Below, piece by piece: positions 1 through 35,179 of a stretch of DNA of 64,000 nt. This stretch comes from Holacanthus passer (lineage: Eukaryota > Chordata > Actinopteri > Pomacanthidae). The stretch covers positions 1,312,501 to 1,376,500 of the forward strand of contig JAFREQ010000042.1 of the NCBI GenBank assembly GCA_025331565.1, read 5' to 3'. How positions within the stretch are numbered: the stretch's first letter is position 1; every line of letters begins with the position of its first letter. Below the pieces are notes generated by a model, which had not been told where the DNA came from, did no database searches, and worked only from the letters and a program-made list of their open reading frames with translations. A program made the translations under genes and the position numbers.

Positions 1-1983
1 AGAAAAATGTGTGTGTGTGTGCAGGTGTGTGTATTTGTGTGTGTTTTCAGGCCAAAAAGGGGATTCGCTCGTCACACAGGCGAAGTGATTCACAGCTCTA
101 TTTCAGGAGCTTTAGAGGAAACAAATTGTTCTCTGACGTAAAAGTAGGAACCGACTGACATCGTTTTTTTATTCTCTGTTTGTTAAAAGCATCAAATATT
201 TGACCTCTTATCAATGCGATAGTATAATTAATGTGTTTTAATTAGAAATATATATAGTGAAAAGGCAACAACGTCATCTACAGGCTATGATGGAAGCAAG
301 GCATTATGGGTAAAAGGAGAACACAACATTAATGAGCCGGTGTTAAAAGTGGTTTGAGGTTTACAGGTAAAAAATGCTCCTTAATGTTCAGGAGTTTCTT
401 TTTTGGATTTCTTGTCGTCTTGTTGTTGAAATGTTACATATATATTTTGTATTGTTTCAACAAATTAAAAAACTTAAAAATCCTCATTAAACAAGAAAGT
501 TCGTTGATATAAAGTGTATTTCACATAAAATAAAATATTTAAATTTATGAACTAACAAACTGTGTCAGTGAACTCTGACTGGAGACATCACACATAAGTT
601 TGAATATATCACACATTCATCAACGCAGCGTCTCCTGCTCTGTTTATTGACTCTGCTGAAGTCACTCTGAATCAGACTGAGCACACACACACACACACAC
701 GCAGAGGGAGGCAGCGTGTATTGATCTGGAGGTGGGAGCCATAAACTGGGAGGTGATGGATGGGTGCGGTGGGCGGCTCGGCCTCGCTGGAGGGTCGATC
801 AGAGGGCCGGACCATTTCCTGCATATTCATCGAGCGTCACACCTGGAAAAACAAATAACACAGAGGTGTGTGTTGTATCAGCAGATCATCAGAGACTTCA
901 TCCTCATCCTCCTTCATCATTTGATTGATGGATTGTAGGATCGTCCCTCTGGGCTTGGACTCATATTAAACATTTATAAAACAAGACGTAAAGAATAAAG
1001 TTGTGCATCACACTCAGAAAACCAAACTGTACGACTCCTGTTTGTTCATCATGAGAAGCCATAAATCCATAAATCCCCGCCGGTGAGATTATGTCACTTT
1101 CAACGCAACAGTTGTTTTGAGGACGTTTGCTTTTTGTGAGTTGAGAGAAGAACGTAGTTAACAGATTGGACTGAATGTTGCTGCACAGGAGGATCATGGG
1201 TAAAGAAATAAACCGATTAATAACGTGATTGGTGCAGAAGCAGGAAATATTTGAAGGATTTTGGTCCCACTGTAAAAAAGCACAGACATATTCTTTATAG
1301 ATCATTTAGTAAATTGAAAAGAACGGCTGGGTTGCCAGGTTGTGAAAAAATGCCTTGGTGTTTTTTGTTTGGTGAAAGTGCTGTTCCACCATAAGTGTTG
1401 GTTGTTCTCACTTTCTAATAAACCACAGTCTGTGGTTGCTCTGACGAGCTGCAGCTCTTTCCCACAGGTTAAGTGGTGAAACAGGCTTTTAATGAACTAA
1501 AAGGCCACTCAGGACGAAGCAGGTGTGATGCCGGAGGAGGATGAAGAGCAGCCAGAGAGTCGTGATGCCAGATTTTTTTTAACACCGAAAAACGAACATT
1601 TTTGAAAACAAAATTTTCTCACAAATTCTGCACTTGAAGAACTGAAGAACTCGGTCGGTCCTTTGATTGTCAGAGCGTCGTCTTTCAGTGATGAAGCATT
1701 TTCCACTTTAACTTAAGTAGAGCTGAAATTATCAATAATTAGATCAGAAAAGTAATTGGCAACAAATAGTAAAAAAAAAAAAAAAATCTGGTTCCAGCTT
1801 CTCATCAGTGAATCTTTGCTGATTTTAAACTGTAACTGTCTTTAGGCTGATGAAAAGTCTCATTATCGCCTCTGAGAACTTTTAGTCTTCACTCACATTC
1901 ATGATTCATTGATTCATCATAATAATAGTTGTAGCTGCTTGTCTTCTGTTTTTCATGAGAACAGTCCGGTCACGGTGATGACG

Positions 1984-2513
<530 letters not shown>

Positions 2514-2807
2514 CACAGAGGGAGGGAGGGAGCATCGTGTCTCCTCAGTGAGCCTCCTGCTCTCTGTCAGTCGACACTCTTCCGTCCGTGAGGCTGGTTG
2601 GACTCTGATGTGATGCCGAAGTAGATGGAAGACTTTATTTTTTCTGACCGTCTCCTCTCTTGTCTCGGAGGCTCGGGACCACCCGTCCCTGCCGTCCACT
2701 CTGAGGACACTGCTGTCCACCCTGAGGACAGACCAACACAGAGAGGAGACAACAGGCACAGAGACAAGCGTAAAACCTCTGTGTGTCCTGGACATGCCAA
2801 GTGTCTC

Positions 2808-2978
2808 CTTCTCCTCCTCTGACTCCTCTGACCTCCTCCTCTCCTCTCCTCTTCCTCCTCCTCCTCACCTCTTTCTCCTCCTCTGACCTCGTCTTCCTCT
2901 TCCTCCTCTCCTCCTCTCCTCCTCTTCCTCCTCTCCTCCTCTTCCTCCTCTCCTCCTCCTCCTCCTCCTCCTCCTCCT
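2808..2978 (+). repeat. CTC/CCT-rich pyrimidine tract before gsg1l
   Basis: Nearly pure C and T on the + strand, rich in TCCTCC and ending about 25 bp before the gsg1l ATG. It probably forms part of the 5' UTR or core promoter; there is no direct evidence for either. Confidence 0.9.
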
Positions 2979-3003
2979 TGGATGAACTTCCTGCACTGGG
3001 ATC

Positions 3004-23597
<20,594 letters not shown>

Positions 23598-24096
23598 AAT
23601 CCACAGGAAGTGGGAGGGTCATGTGGGATGGGGGCGTGGCCACATGATGTGACGATGAGGCAAACTGCTCCTTTAGGTCTGAACTGGCCACAGGTCAGCT
23701 ACGAAAGCACAGCAGCCCTTATTTTCTGTTTGAAGATTATTAACTTGACAGGAAGAGACGAAGGAAGCGTCAGTGAAAAAACAAAACTAGACACGTTCTT
23801 TATGTATCACATGAAAATCAATATAAAGGGTGAAAAAGTGACTGAGATCTTTGACTTTGAGATCTGGTGATCTCCAGCATTATTCAAGGTGCTATGTGTA
23901 TTATTTTAACATTGATATCATCAATGTTGAAACGTTAACGTGGGTCTATGTAACTTTGGCTGAACAGCGGCCTCTGTGGCCAGAAGTGGCAATTACACAA
24001 CACTGGTAAATGCTGAAGAGTAGCGTAACAGTAGCACAAGTAGAGAACTGTTACAAAGTAAACTGACTCAGTAATGTCACACAGCAATACACCTGA

Positions 24097-24133
24097 AGTC
24101 TGCTAACATTAGCTAACATTAGCTAACATTAGC
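24097..24133. repeat. 11-bp tandem repeat
   Basis: Three copies of GCTAACATTA. Confidence 0.9.
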
Positions 24134-27100
24134 TACGGGTCATACCTGAGCAGGTAAGGCTGTTCCTGTTGGAACAGGATGTGTTAATGACATAGAAACA
24201 TTTCAGACTGTTGAGTTGCAAATAAAAAGTTAGAACGTTAACGTTAGATCTGGATGAGGGAGAAACCAAAAACTGCAGAGAGGTTTTATGCATGTTGTTA
24301 TGCTGGAAAACATTTTTGTATGACATAACATTGTTTAACATTATTATAGTTCATTGATTATGAATATGAATATGGGTACAAGCTTTTCTTTCATCTTTTA
24401 AAGTCGGCGTCTTGTGTTAGAAGAACTGCAGCTGAAGGTGTTTCACTCTGTGTTTTTCTGTTTTACACTGGATCGAGTTTGCCTGTGATTATTGTTACTG
24501 TCTCACCGACAGAGACTGATGAAGCAGGGGACAAGGACGGAAACTCTCAAACACAAAATACTACACATAGCACTTTTAGTCAGGTCATGTCGGGGTCGAG
24601 CTCTGTTTCCGACGCTGGAGGTGAAAACTAGCGTTAAGAGTCTGTTGAAACTACGTCGGTTCGTTTTTCAGCCGTGTTGATCCTGTTGGTGAAGCTGGAG
24701 TTTAAGGACAGAAAGTTTTGACTGATCTGGTGTCTTCAGTCGTTTCATTTCATTCTTGGTTCCAGGACAAGCTGTGACAAGAGCGAAAGCCTTTAGAGCC
24801 AAACAAAGATTTCTGACTGTTTTCTAATAGTGAAGTCAAAGTGTGCAGGTGTGAATAGTTGCCTGCAGCTAATTGTAACAGCTGCATGACTTTTTCTATA
24901 CAAATGAGCCTAAATTCACACAGATCCGTCTCATTAGCATTTGGTCACTTCCATTCAATTAAAGCTCAACGTGCAGTTGCAGTTGTCGACCCTTTGAGAT
25001 GCACATCCTGCCGTCGTTGTCCGTCACACTGAGCCTCATGCAAGAACCATCGTACCAGCAGATTCACTTTATCTGTGATAAAAGAAAATTACACAAAACA
25101 GCAGACTGACCCTGAACGTTACCTGTCACCATGACGTTCATGATGGCGACTGTCAGGGAAAGAAAAGTCGATGTGAAACTTTCTCACTTCTTACAAGAGA
25201 AATGGACAATTATTTTTTCTTGACGTAGAAGACAAACCAGTGTGGATCAGTTAGTTTGTGGGACGCGCTGACAATGATGAAGCTCAACATGCTGGAGGTG
25301 GATGAAGTGGATGCTTTTCTGAAGTCAGGAGACAGTGTTAAGGATAGAAATACAAAAGGCTTCTTGATCCTTTGTCTTTATGATCTTTAGTAGTTTGACA
25401 GTTTTGAAACGGCTTCTTGCAAACATTGACACCATGAACTCGAAAACTTCATTATTGCAGCATAAAGCTAATTTTTAATTAATATTTAAAAGGCTTTCAC
25501 TCTTGTACCAAACTTTATTATTATCCATAAAACATGTTTCATGGAACGCTCTGTTCGTTGGCTCGGCTGTGGCTGCTGTGTGGAAACACATGACTGACAG
25601 CTCCATCACCCAGAGGTCAGAGGTCAATCCTCTCAGAAAGTTAATGTGCTGCACCATCGCGGCGTCCTTGGGGAAAGTGCTGAACCTGCGGCTGCTGCAG
25701 GGAACCGTTCACCTGTGACCTCTCTGGAAATTAACTGCATGAATGTAGCGTGTGAGTCTCGAGGGGGACGGACGCTGCATCAAGAAAATAAATCCTAATA
25801 GTAACTGAGTGGCCTGGATTTTAAACAGAAAAGGTTCAGAGGCTGTGTGTGTTTGTAAGGTGAATATTTAAAAGATAATCTATAAATGTGTCTTTATTTG
25901 GTCCCGAGTTCAAAAGGTAGTGAATCTCTTTTTCCACTGCAGGAACTTAACGACTCCCAGGACCTGAACCTGGGAGGCTTTGGTGCAAAGGTCGACCGAG
26001 TCCCGTTCGCTCCCACAACACGCTAAGATTTATCACATAGCCCTGAAAAGTATAGAGGAAGAATCCAAACATCACGTCTGTATTTTACGTGTTATTGAGC
26101 AGCAGGTTGTAGCCTGAGACAAAAGCACCGTTAGTCAGATCAGTCTCAGCGTTAATGAATAGAAGGATTCATAAACCACCAAGCTCAGCTCACTGCTGGA
26201 CATTTAACATGACTGTGAAAATAGCTGCACATAAACTGTTCACACACTCTCCGACACTGTGACACAATCAGTTTACAAGTGGATGTTCTGATATATCACC
26301 TGCGCATTGAGACGACCTGCAGCACTGAGCTAAACACACCTTTATTATCTGACATGTTTGTTCTCTTCATTTTCCCTGAAAGTATCTGAAAGTTGGATTA
26401 TCTCCTCAGCTGTGCAGGAGTTCATTCATTTATTGGAGATGTTGTCTCTAAAGTGGACGGAGAACGATGGAAACGAGCAGAACCTGCAGCTACGTGTTCA
26501 GTTCCTGTGGTGGAAAAGTTACATTGACATTAAAACTGGGTTTAACCGAACTAAAGTGTAAAGAGTTGTGTTGAAATGAGTCACGTGTAAAGCAGACGCT
26601 GATGTTGAACAGTTGGGTGCGTGTTCATCAGCTGGGGTTGGAACAGGATTTTCATCGGCCATATTTTATTTCATGCATTTATTAAAACAATGTAATGGCC
26701 TGAAAAATAATGTAAAAGCCAGATGAGTCATTTCGGGGATATTTGTGATGTGTGGTCACTTCCTGCTGGAAGCTTCTCCGCCTGGGAGGAACTGTGTGTT
26801 ACGTAAGGCGTGGTGGATTGTGAACAGCGGGGATTAAATCGGCTGAGAGTCGCAGTGGTGACAGGAAGGTTTTGGGGTTGACGTAATCCAAACACAAGTT
26901 CTAAGTCTTCGTGCTGCCTGTCTGTAAAACTGCTGGTTTGTGGCAGGTCGTGAATCCTCTGTACGCAGATGTAAACATGCAACTGAAAAAATCTGTTTGA
27001 ATGTATTTACTTACATATATTTATCTATGTATTACACACGTTGTTTCTTGTCTTTTTTCCGACTGGATTCAGTTTGATTTCTCCAACGCGTCACTTGAAA

Positions 27101-30100
27101 TAATCTAATCCGGTGTAATCTTTGTTTTCTGTGTGCTCCTAAAAAACAGCCCCGACTAAAGTTTCTAATCATTTAATCAACTGAATACGCTGTGAATGAA
27201 CCGATTAGCATCCAGCAGTTTTGTTTTCTTGTGTCTAATGAGCATCACAGCTTCATTAGGCTGCTGGACCCGACAGCAACAGGCAACAGGCGACTGTGCC
27301 GAGGACTCGGACCCCCGGGAAGCTCCGATACCCCACGTTTACCGTGTGGAAATCAGTTTGTTATCAGCCGTGGATTTAGAATATTGGTCAAAGATAAAAA
27401 TTTCAAATTTTACATTCGAACATTCTTCAGGAGGAACCGATGGGCTCGGGGCTGACAGACGGGGGAGGGAAGCACTGAGTGACACATGGTTAGTTCGGTC
27501 TTTTCATGAGGTTCAGGATGCTTCAGACTGTGGCTCAGTCTCTGTTCTGGCCATTTGTGCACAAATGATTAATTCAAGGGAACAAATTTAGTAATGAGAC
27601 AGAAAAAAATGACTAATTTGAGAGCATGAAATCATAATTTGCAGGCATGAATTATTCAACTAAATGAGCGCTGTTACCTGAACGTCCCTGATTTGTAGAG
27701 ACCTCGACAGAATCGAACTGACCTGCAGTTATGGATTCGTCTCCCTCCCATCTCTAACCCATCTCGACTCGCTCGGATCTATAACATCTCCACAGGCGGA
27801 CGTGACGGATGGACTCGGAGCTGTAATGGCTGGCAGAGACGCAGAGCGGGAAGATTAGCTGAGCAGTTAAAGCCTCTGTTTCGCTGCATCGCCAGACGTT
27901 GTGAAACGAGATGGACGATTTATAACAAAGGAGCAACGAAGTCTCTTCATTCCCCGTTACAACGAACAGAGCTTCGTCCTGACGCAGGCGAAATATCACC
28001 TGCTCACACGCAAGAGATTCAACAATATATATTCACAATATATCAAAGATGTTTTATCAAACGTTGCACCAAATCACTTTTTATCTTTATAGGAGCGAGC
28101 AGATATTAAATCTCTCCTAAACTGGCCGCTGGTTCAGTCACTGTTGCGTCAGAGGTGACTCACTTCACAAAGTTTCTGAAGGCAAATGAAGTGATGAACT
28201 GCAGCACACAACATGCTTTTACATTTTAGGTTCAAACCTGCCACAAAACCAGAACGTAAATGAAAAAATGAACAAACCCAAACAGAATTTGTTGAATTGA
28301 ACAGGTCAGATTTCAGATTAAAATTGTAAAACACAGATGTGTCACATGTAGCATCTTTAAAGCAGCATGAATCTGTTTTGACCACTTGGGGTCAGTGCAC
28401 GAAACACGTTAGCACCTTAAAAACTTATTACGTTATTATTTATCAGCCGTCACTAACAGCAACTCGCGTCACATTACAGAGGGATTTGAATCATTTTAAA
28501 AATAATTGATTGGTGCGGCTTTAAATTTTGACAGAAAGTCACATATTTGCTGTGACGTGGGTAAAAACTTCAGAGCTGCGTCCTCGTCGACGCCTGATCG
28601 CACTTGTACAACCTCAAAATAACAACATGAACCTGGCGATAAACGAGCGACAGCGCGGCGTCGGTCCTTGGAGGAAACATTAGATGCATATTTCTGCGCT
28701 GCTCCGGGGCTTAATGGGGCTTGATGACAGCAATGCTTCATCTCAAGGTGGACCTGCATTTTTCAGTCTGACCTTCTCTGTTAATAACAAAACTAAACAA
28801 GCGCTTTTATTCACTGCACTGAGGCTGAGGGTGGACATCACTGGACACTAACAATGCAAATAAAATGGTCACAGAACGTCGACTAGAAGAAGACGGGAAG
28901 CTTCTTATTTGTTTGCATCAGAAAAAAGGAGGTGTTTGTAATGATACAACTCATTTCTAATGGGACATCCCAGAGATCAATAGCCTTTATTGTCATGAAG
29001 TGAACGGCCCATCCTTCACCCGGACTCACCTCTGCTCAGGCTTTTCAGTGATCAATGCAAAACTGCTTTCATCAGCGATGACATTTGATGTATCTGGTCA
29101 ATGGAGCTGGATGTTCGGCCTGTGTTAAAAAAAGAAAAGACAGAAAGACAGATCCAAACAAGAGCAGCAAAAGATACAAGTGTGTTAAAGAGTATTGAAC
29201 AAGAGGAGTGTTGAAAGATACTAAAACCAAGACTAAAACTAATACTGAGACTAAAATAATGCAGTTTGTATAATGCAAAGTCATGATTGAACTTTTGATT
29301 CAGCTGATGTCCTGCAAAAATTACATTAGTATACAAGAAATATACAACTGAAAATGTCTTTTGAAAGACGTATAATTGGCTGCAACATTCATCCCAAACT
29401 GTCTCTCTCTTCTCCTGACATTTAGTTCACCGTCTAACGCTGTTTTGTTTTGAAGATGGAAACTAAAACTGTCCATGAAGCTTGAAACCAACAGCACCGA
29501 CATTTTTAAGATAATATTCAGGCAGTTGGTTAAAGTTCATTAAATCTAGCTGGAGTTTAAGCAAAGTTCAGTAAATGCTTTGTGAAACATTTATCTCTCA
29601 CATTAATGAGCGAATGATTTGTTCAGACTAAAGAGGCAGAAGTGTTTCACGTCGAGGCCGAAGCGTCTCGAGTCAGGAAACCACCTGAGCGTCTCTGAGC
29701 TGAGCGTCCGTCTGCAGGTCGGCTGTCGGATCAGAGCGAAGAGGCCGTTTAACGCAGCTCTGAGAGCGAATCCCGAAGGACGAGTCAAAGTCAGAGAGCA
29801 GCCGCGAAGCTTGTTCATTAAAAGTGCTCCTGGTACTTATCAACTGTAAAAGCTCCCGCTGGGTGCGCAGCTTTTATTGGAGAGGAGACGGTCGTATATC
29901 TCCTCCCTTTAAACTCAAGCTCAGGGACTCGGCTGTGGAAAGCTTGTGTGTCGCTGTGATTTGTGTCCCTCTCCGGTTTATTGCCACTGTTTTTTTTCCT
30001 GCATCTTTGTTCTTGTATTACACAACAGGTTGTCGCAGATGCCGGAGAGAGATCCATGAATGTGGTCCGTGCTCCTCTCCACCTGAGCAAACAGCTCCTC

Positions 30101-30339
30101 GCTGTCCGGCCGGATGCAGGTGTGTGTTCGGAGGAAATGAAAACACTTGTTGCTCTGTGTCACGGTGTCTCACATTTTCCCGTTCTGCCTTTTCCTCACC
30201 ATGTACCTGCCCTGGACTGAGCCCTGTCTGACCTCCCCCGTCCAGCTGCACACCTGTCCCCACGTCCCCATCAGCCCAGTATCACCTGGACTCACCCACT
30301 TCGATTCATCACCAGCTGGATCGTTGATTGGTCCAGTCA

Positions 30340-30480
30340 TTTTCTCTTCTTGCCTCCTATTGGACTGATTCTCCTGTTGGATTAGTTTGCCTCCTGCCTG
30401 GTTTTGATTTTTGCTGTTTTTGACTGAGTAAACATTTTATTGTTGTGCTTTTGGAATCAAACCTGTTTCTACTGAGCCTT
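30340..30480 (+). mobile_element. Possible interspersed-repeat tail
   Basis: Phrases CCTGCCTGGTTTTGATTTTT and GAGTAAACATTTTATTGTTG resemble the 3' ends of dispersed fish elements. No ends were found. Confidence 0.25.
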
Positions 30481-30554
30481 TACATATTGACAGATTTGTA
30501 TCTACAACATGAGTTATTGAAAAATACATTAAACAAAACTCTGTCTCGTCTAAT

Positions 30555-30620
30555 GGCCCCATCCTCCCGTCAAGTGACCCCACATACGGCCCCATCCTCC
30601 CGCCAAGTGACCCCACATAC
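30555..30620. repeat. 33-bp tandem duplication
   Basis: Two copies of a 33-bp unit beginning GGCCCCATCCTCCCG, differing at one base, followed by a partial third GGCCCC. Confidence 0.95.
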
Positions 30621-32133
30621 GGCCCCGACCCCGACAGTCTGGATCTCACAGCTCTGAGAGGCTTTCTGGCTACTTTACTGAGCGATTACTGTGAGGTTGC
30701 ATCAGGGAGCAGCTCTTTGATGCTTTAAGTGTTGTATTATTAACCACATACGAGCGTGAAAGGTCAAAACAAGAAGGAAAAGTGTTTTTTATATATATGG
30801 TTGAAGAGAAAATGCGAAGTCTGCATCGTAGAATTGACACCAGAGGATTCAGACAGATAAAAGCTGTTTCTCCAGCGCAGCAATGAAATTCATTTAAAGC
30901 TGCAATTGTCACATTTTGACCACTAGAGGGCACATTGCCACGACATATCACTGACTGAGAAAGTTTTTGTGGCTAACAAACAAGAGCTGAACGTAAAGTC
31001 TCATGTGACAGCTGGTATTAGATAATGGACAGCAGGATAAATAAAGGTTTGTCCTAATTACGCTAAAAAAGACACATTGACACAAAGACACAACAACAGA
31101 GCTGCAGAGCGCTGAGTGTGACGTGACCGCTGCTGAACTGACGTGCACATTATAGTGAATTTATCACGACAACAGGTCAACTTTGGGGAAGTATTGAGTT
31201 TGTATTAAGCAATGAACAGGGGAAATAAAGAATAAAAGCCTGTCAGTGTATTTCGAGTATTTCCACACTCAGTAGACAAAGAGCAGCGTGATCATCCATC
31301 GGAGTCGTGTTCGTCCACCAGATGAATGAAGTCCAACATTCACAACAGCTGCCTGCTGGAAACGCTGAGACGAACCACGTGAGCCACAAACCAAAACTAT
31401 GAGCTGAAAGAGGCCAAAAAGCCTGAAGAGCTGCAAAAAGGTGAAACTTCTCTGTGGGTTTGTCAGTGTGAGGTTTTCACATCACACCCATCATTCGATT
31501 CAGTGTCAATAAAAATACTGATGAAGAGCTTTTAGATCTGCGAGGACCAAATCTGAGCTGTGACTTCTCCTGGAATTTAAAATGTGATATCATTCAGCCA
31601 CTGAAGGCTCCTTGGAGTTCGGTTCAGTTATTCAGATGTATTTACCAAAGTGTCCTCATCTGTGTGTGAATGGAGATAAATGGCAGAGTCTTCTGTCAGT
31701 GACGTTAACGAACAGCCGCTGTCTTCAGAGCAAATGAACCGATGGAGTCGACACAAGGCGGCTGATCGTCGGCCCGTGTTTCTGTCCTCGTTCTGAGCTT
31801 CAGACCTCGACAGCGAGGACATTTTGTCGGGTTCTTATTTCCTGAAGATGAGAGGAAAGGAAATGCATTATGTAAATCCGGGTTCTCGTGAGTACGAACG
31901 TGTGCGTTTGTTCTGTCATGTGTAAACAAACCCAGCTGATTGTGTTGAGCCTCTCAGATCCCTGTCTGAACACCTGATGCTGTGTTTGTGTGTGTGAGCG
32001 TCTTATTGGATTCACACGGCTTTACCCCGAAGTTTACTCGATAAAAAACAGAATAAATAATAGTAAATGTGTTTTTCTTGAGATGTCGGCTGGCAGAGCA
32101 GCTGCCCCCCCACCACCCAGAGTAATGACTGTC

Positions 32134-32161
32134 TCACACACACACACACACACACACACAC
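32134..32161. repeat. (CA)n microsatellite
   Basis: About 14 CA units. Confidence 0.95.
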
Positions 32162-33114
32162 CATCCATTTTAATTACAGCTCCATTGTTGTGGTGACGTT
32201 TTGGGAATTAAGTGTTTGTGATCAACAGGTTTTTTTCCTGCCTGGTCTTTATGATTCTTTGCGAGTCCCTGAGGACTGAAGACGTCAGAAAGAGACGACG
32301 ATCGTTCGACTGCAGTGATGCAAAATATTAACTTATGATAAAGTCAAGGGTGATTTAATGAAAAGATAAAAACCCACAGTGAGCAGTTTATTACTGAGCC
32401 TTTTCTTTTTAAAGATTTACATCAATGGGTGTTTTTATGGGACAACAACAGAGTGACTCCAGCCTCGTCCTTGAAATGACTAATATGTTGGTGTAAACTG
32501 TTACAGATGAATATTTTATTGAGTGAATCGGTTAGTTAGAATTTAAGAGCACGAATTCTTGTGAACAAACATAAAGACGAGTAGAAAACATCAATATTTA
32601 CCATGAAACGTTCGACGTTTGACTTTTCTGCCAATAAAATCTTGGTGTATTTTTTAAAACTATTGCACAACAGGAAGCTCGACAGAGAAGAAGCTGAACG
32701 TCGGCCAACATATTGCCACCGTTGTGCAGCCGAACGTTCATCAGCTCGGTATCACACTGTAAAGCCTCCTGAGGCTCTGGATGAAATGTCAGTCAAATAT
32801 CAGGAACATCAGCTCCCACTGACCATAATACTCCCCGAGAGCTCCGTCTCTCATATGAGCCCTGATGAAGTGCAGCAAACTGAGCGAGCAACAGCTGGCA
32901 CACCGATGTTACAGCGATCGGTTTCCACCCTGAGAAAAGAGGCCGCTGGGCCGAGATATCAGGCACCGGCTCGACCGGCGTGTCTGGATCTCACAGTGAA
33001 TCACGGGGGTGAAGACGGTCGCAGTTTGGCTCAGGAGCAAACAGATGAAGAAGGTGAACAGCTTTTATTTTGCTCAGTGCAGTTTACAGCCTTCTAGTAG
33101 TTGTAGCATCTACT

Positions 33115-33117
<3 letters not shown>

Positions 33118-33157
<40 letters not shown>
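33118..33157. repeat. (CA)n microsatellite
   Basis: About 20 CA units. Confidence 0.95.
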
Positions 33158-33160
<3 letters not shown>

Positions 33161-33467
33161 GACCAGGTCCATTAATGAGTTTTCACTGACATCTTATGGC
33201 GAATTCTTAACATTACACCGACCTTCAACACTATTAACACCTGGAGCAGGATGTTTGCTGACCTCTCGTCTATCAGCGTCTTGAGAATGACAGATTGTTT
33301 CTCATATTCTCAGGATTCAAACTGACTGTCACACATCGAATCAGAAGCTCTGCTGGCTCCCGGCCGGGTCAAGGTGTCGATCACTGTAAAACACATTCAG
33401 GAAGTATCTCCAGCAGCAGGAGCGAGTGTGTGTCAGTCTGTCAGTCCGCACTGAAATAAAGCAACTG

Positions 33468-33592
33468 TTCCTCTAGCGCCACCTGCAGGTCGACATTTGT
33501 GGTTTAGAGAGAAATGTCTCCTCAACTTTTGGATGGATTGTCACGACATTTTGTACATTCAGATTCGCCTCAGGACGAATTGTAATATCTTC
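33468..33592 (-). mobile_element. Dispersed teleost repeat fragment, reverse orientation
   Basis: CTCTAGCGCCACCTGCAGGT, GACATTTGTGGTTTAGAGAG and TTGGATGGATTGTCACGACA are the reverse complement of the GGTGGCGCTAGAGG / CATCCAATAG repeat family seen elsewhere in the window. Confidence 0.6.
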
Positions 33593-35179
33593 AATAAAGC
33601 TCCAACACATTTAAACACCTGCAGAACTAATGACGTTCTCTTCACCTCAGCTGGACTGCTGCTTTGGATACACACATCGCGCTCGTTCGTGGGATCCTTG
33701 CTGGTTTTGCTCCTCTTCGGTTGGTTGGTATAAAAGAAGAAAAACGCAGAATATCACCAGACTTCTCCCTTAAGAAAGTGAAAACAGTGGAAATGTCATG
33801 ACAGATGCATCATGTTGGCAGAATCTTGAACATGGAAATGAAAAGTGTTTTATGCTACAGGTGCAATTTAAGAATTTCAGTGGATGTTTGACACTTTTTC
33901 TCTGAGAACGAGTTTTTGTAACCGATTGTGTTTTTGTGTAGATTACAAACTTTGCATTAAAGGTGGATGTAAAAAGTTTGACCAGGCTGCAGAAATTTAA
34001 TCCACTTTTCCTGTCTGCTCCCATCAAAACTTGTCACGTGCAATCCCTCAGTCGGAAACTATAAACTTCTAACAGCGGCACAGAAGTGGATTGTTGATGC
34101 TGAAGACGGAGACTCAGGGCGGAGGATCACGTTAAAGCTACTTAAGGGTGAATTACATGGATACTTGAGGTCTGAGAGGTTAAAGAGCCTTTAGAGATGA
34201 CAGGCTCCTGTGTGCTCTTTGTGCTTTGAAAACTTTAACCAAATTAGTTAAAGTCAACAGTCAGCAGGCCTTGTCTTTATCCTATTATGGTTGGGCCTTC
34301 TCCACTGGATATTTGGAATTTGAATATCCACACAGGCTTCGCTTCACATTACGTAAGGCTGCTTGAAGCAAACTGCTGTGTACCGGCTCCGGCCGACGCC
34401 GGCGAGAGTTCAAGACCCGAAACACAATCAGTTCAATCTGAGATAAATATGGAATAAGAATGTTCCTTCGTGCTCGTGGTTCTGCTAAAAAAGGCAGGTT
34501 GAATGACGGTTTGCAGCCAAGACTTTCCAATCATTGCAATTAAAAGAATAGATAAAAACAATCTGAGTGTGAAGTAAATTCCACAACATGATCACCATCA
34601 TTCATTTGAAGCTGATTTTATGACACGGTGTATACGTGCTCTGATCTGCAGCCCTGTGACGGACCAGTGACCCGCAGAGACATTTAGACATTTAGAGCTG
34701 TTGTGGTGATTATTTCCATCATTGATGCATTTGTCTAGTATTTTTTGTAGTTCATTATTTGTAATAAAAAAGTCCCATACGTCTTCAGATGTCTTCTTAC
34801 TAAAGATATTCATCGTCATGAGACGAAGGAAAACTTCACATTCTCACAGTGAAGAAACTGGAAGCAGCAAATGAACCAGCAGCTTTAAAAATACGTTTCG
34901 GTCGTTTTAAAGCCGCAGTCGAGCCACAGGCGCTCTCTGTGTCGTACCTGGACTCTACTGTCATTCTCATTAGTACTATGAGCTTGGTTCACATTACGGT
35001 TGAAATATGTGAAATATTTAGTCGTAACTTTTCAGGTATTTGAAAAACAGCAGCAGACTCCACTTTCTGTCTGGATCTAAATGAATCTGCTTGAATTAAA
35101 CAGGTCAATAAAAGATAACAGTTATAAACAGATGTTTTATTCTGACACTTTAGGTCCTGTTTCTCTGTGTGAACAATCA

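Larger units (their letters stand above)
23598..35179. other. Intergenic region between gsg1l and hoatz
   Basis: About 11.6 kb in which I find no supportable gene. It includes the 3' UTR of gsg1l, short tandem repeats near 24097 and 30555, (CA)n runs at 32134-32161 and 33118-33157, and dispersed-repeat fragments near 30340 and 33468. The longest open frame (32603-33097, +, 164 codons) has no recognisable domain. Confidence 0.55.

Noticed and set aside
32603..33097. 164-codon + strand frame
   Set aside because: No recognisable domain or splice context, and it runs into a (CA)n region. Likely chance.
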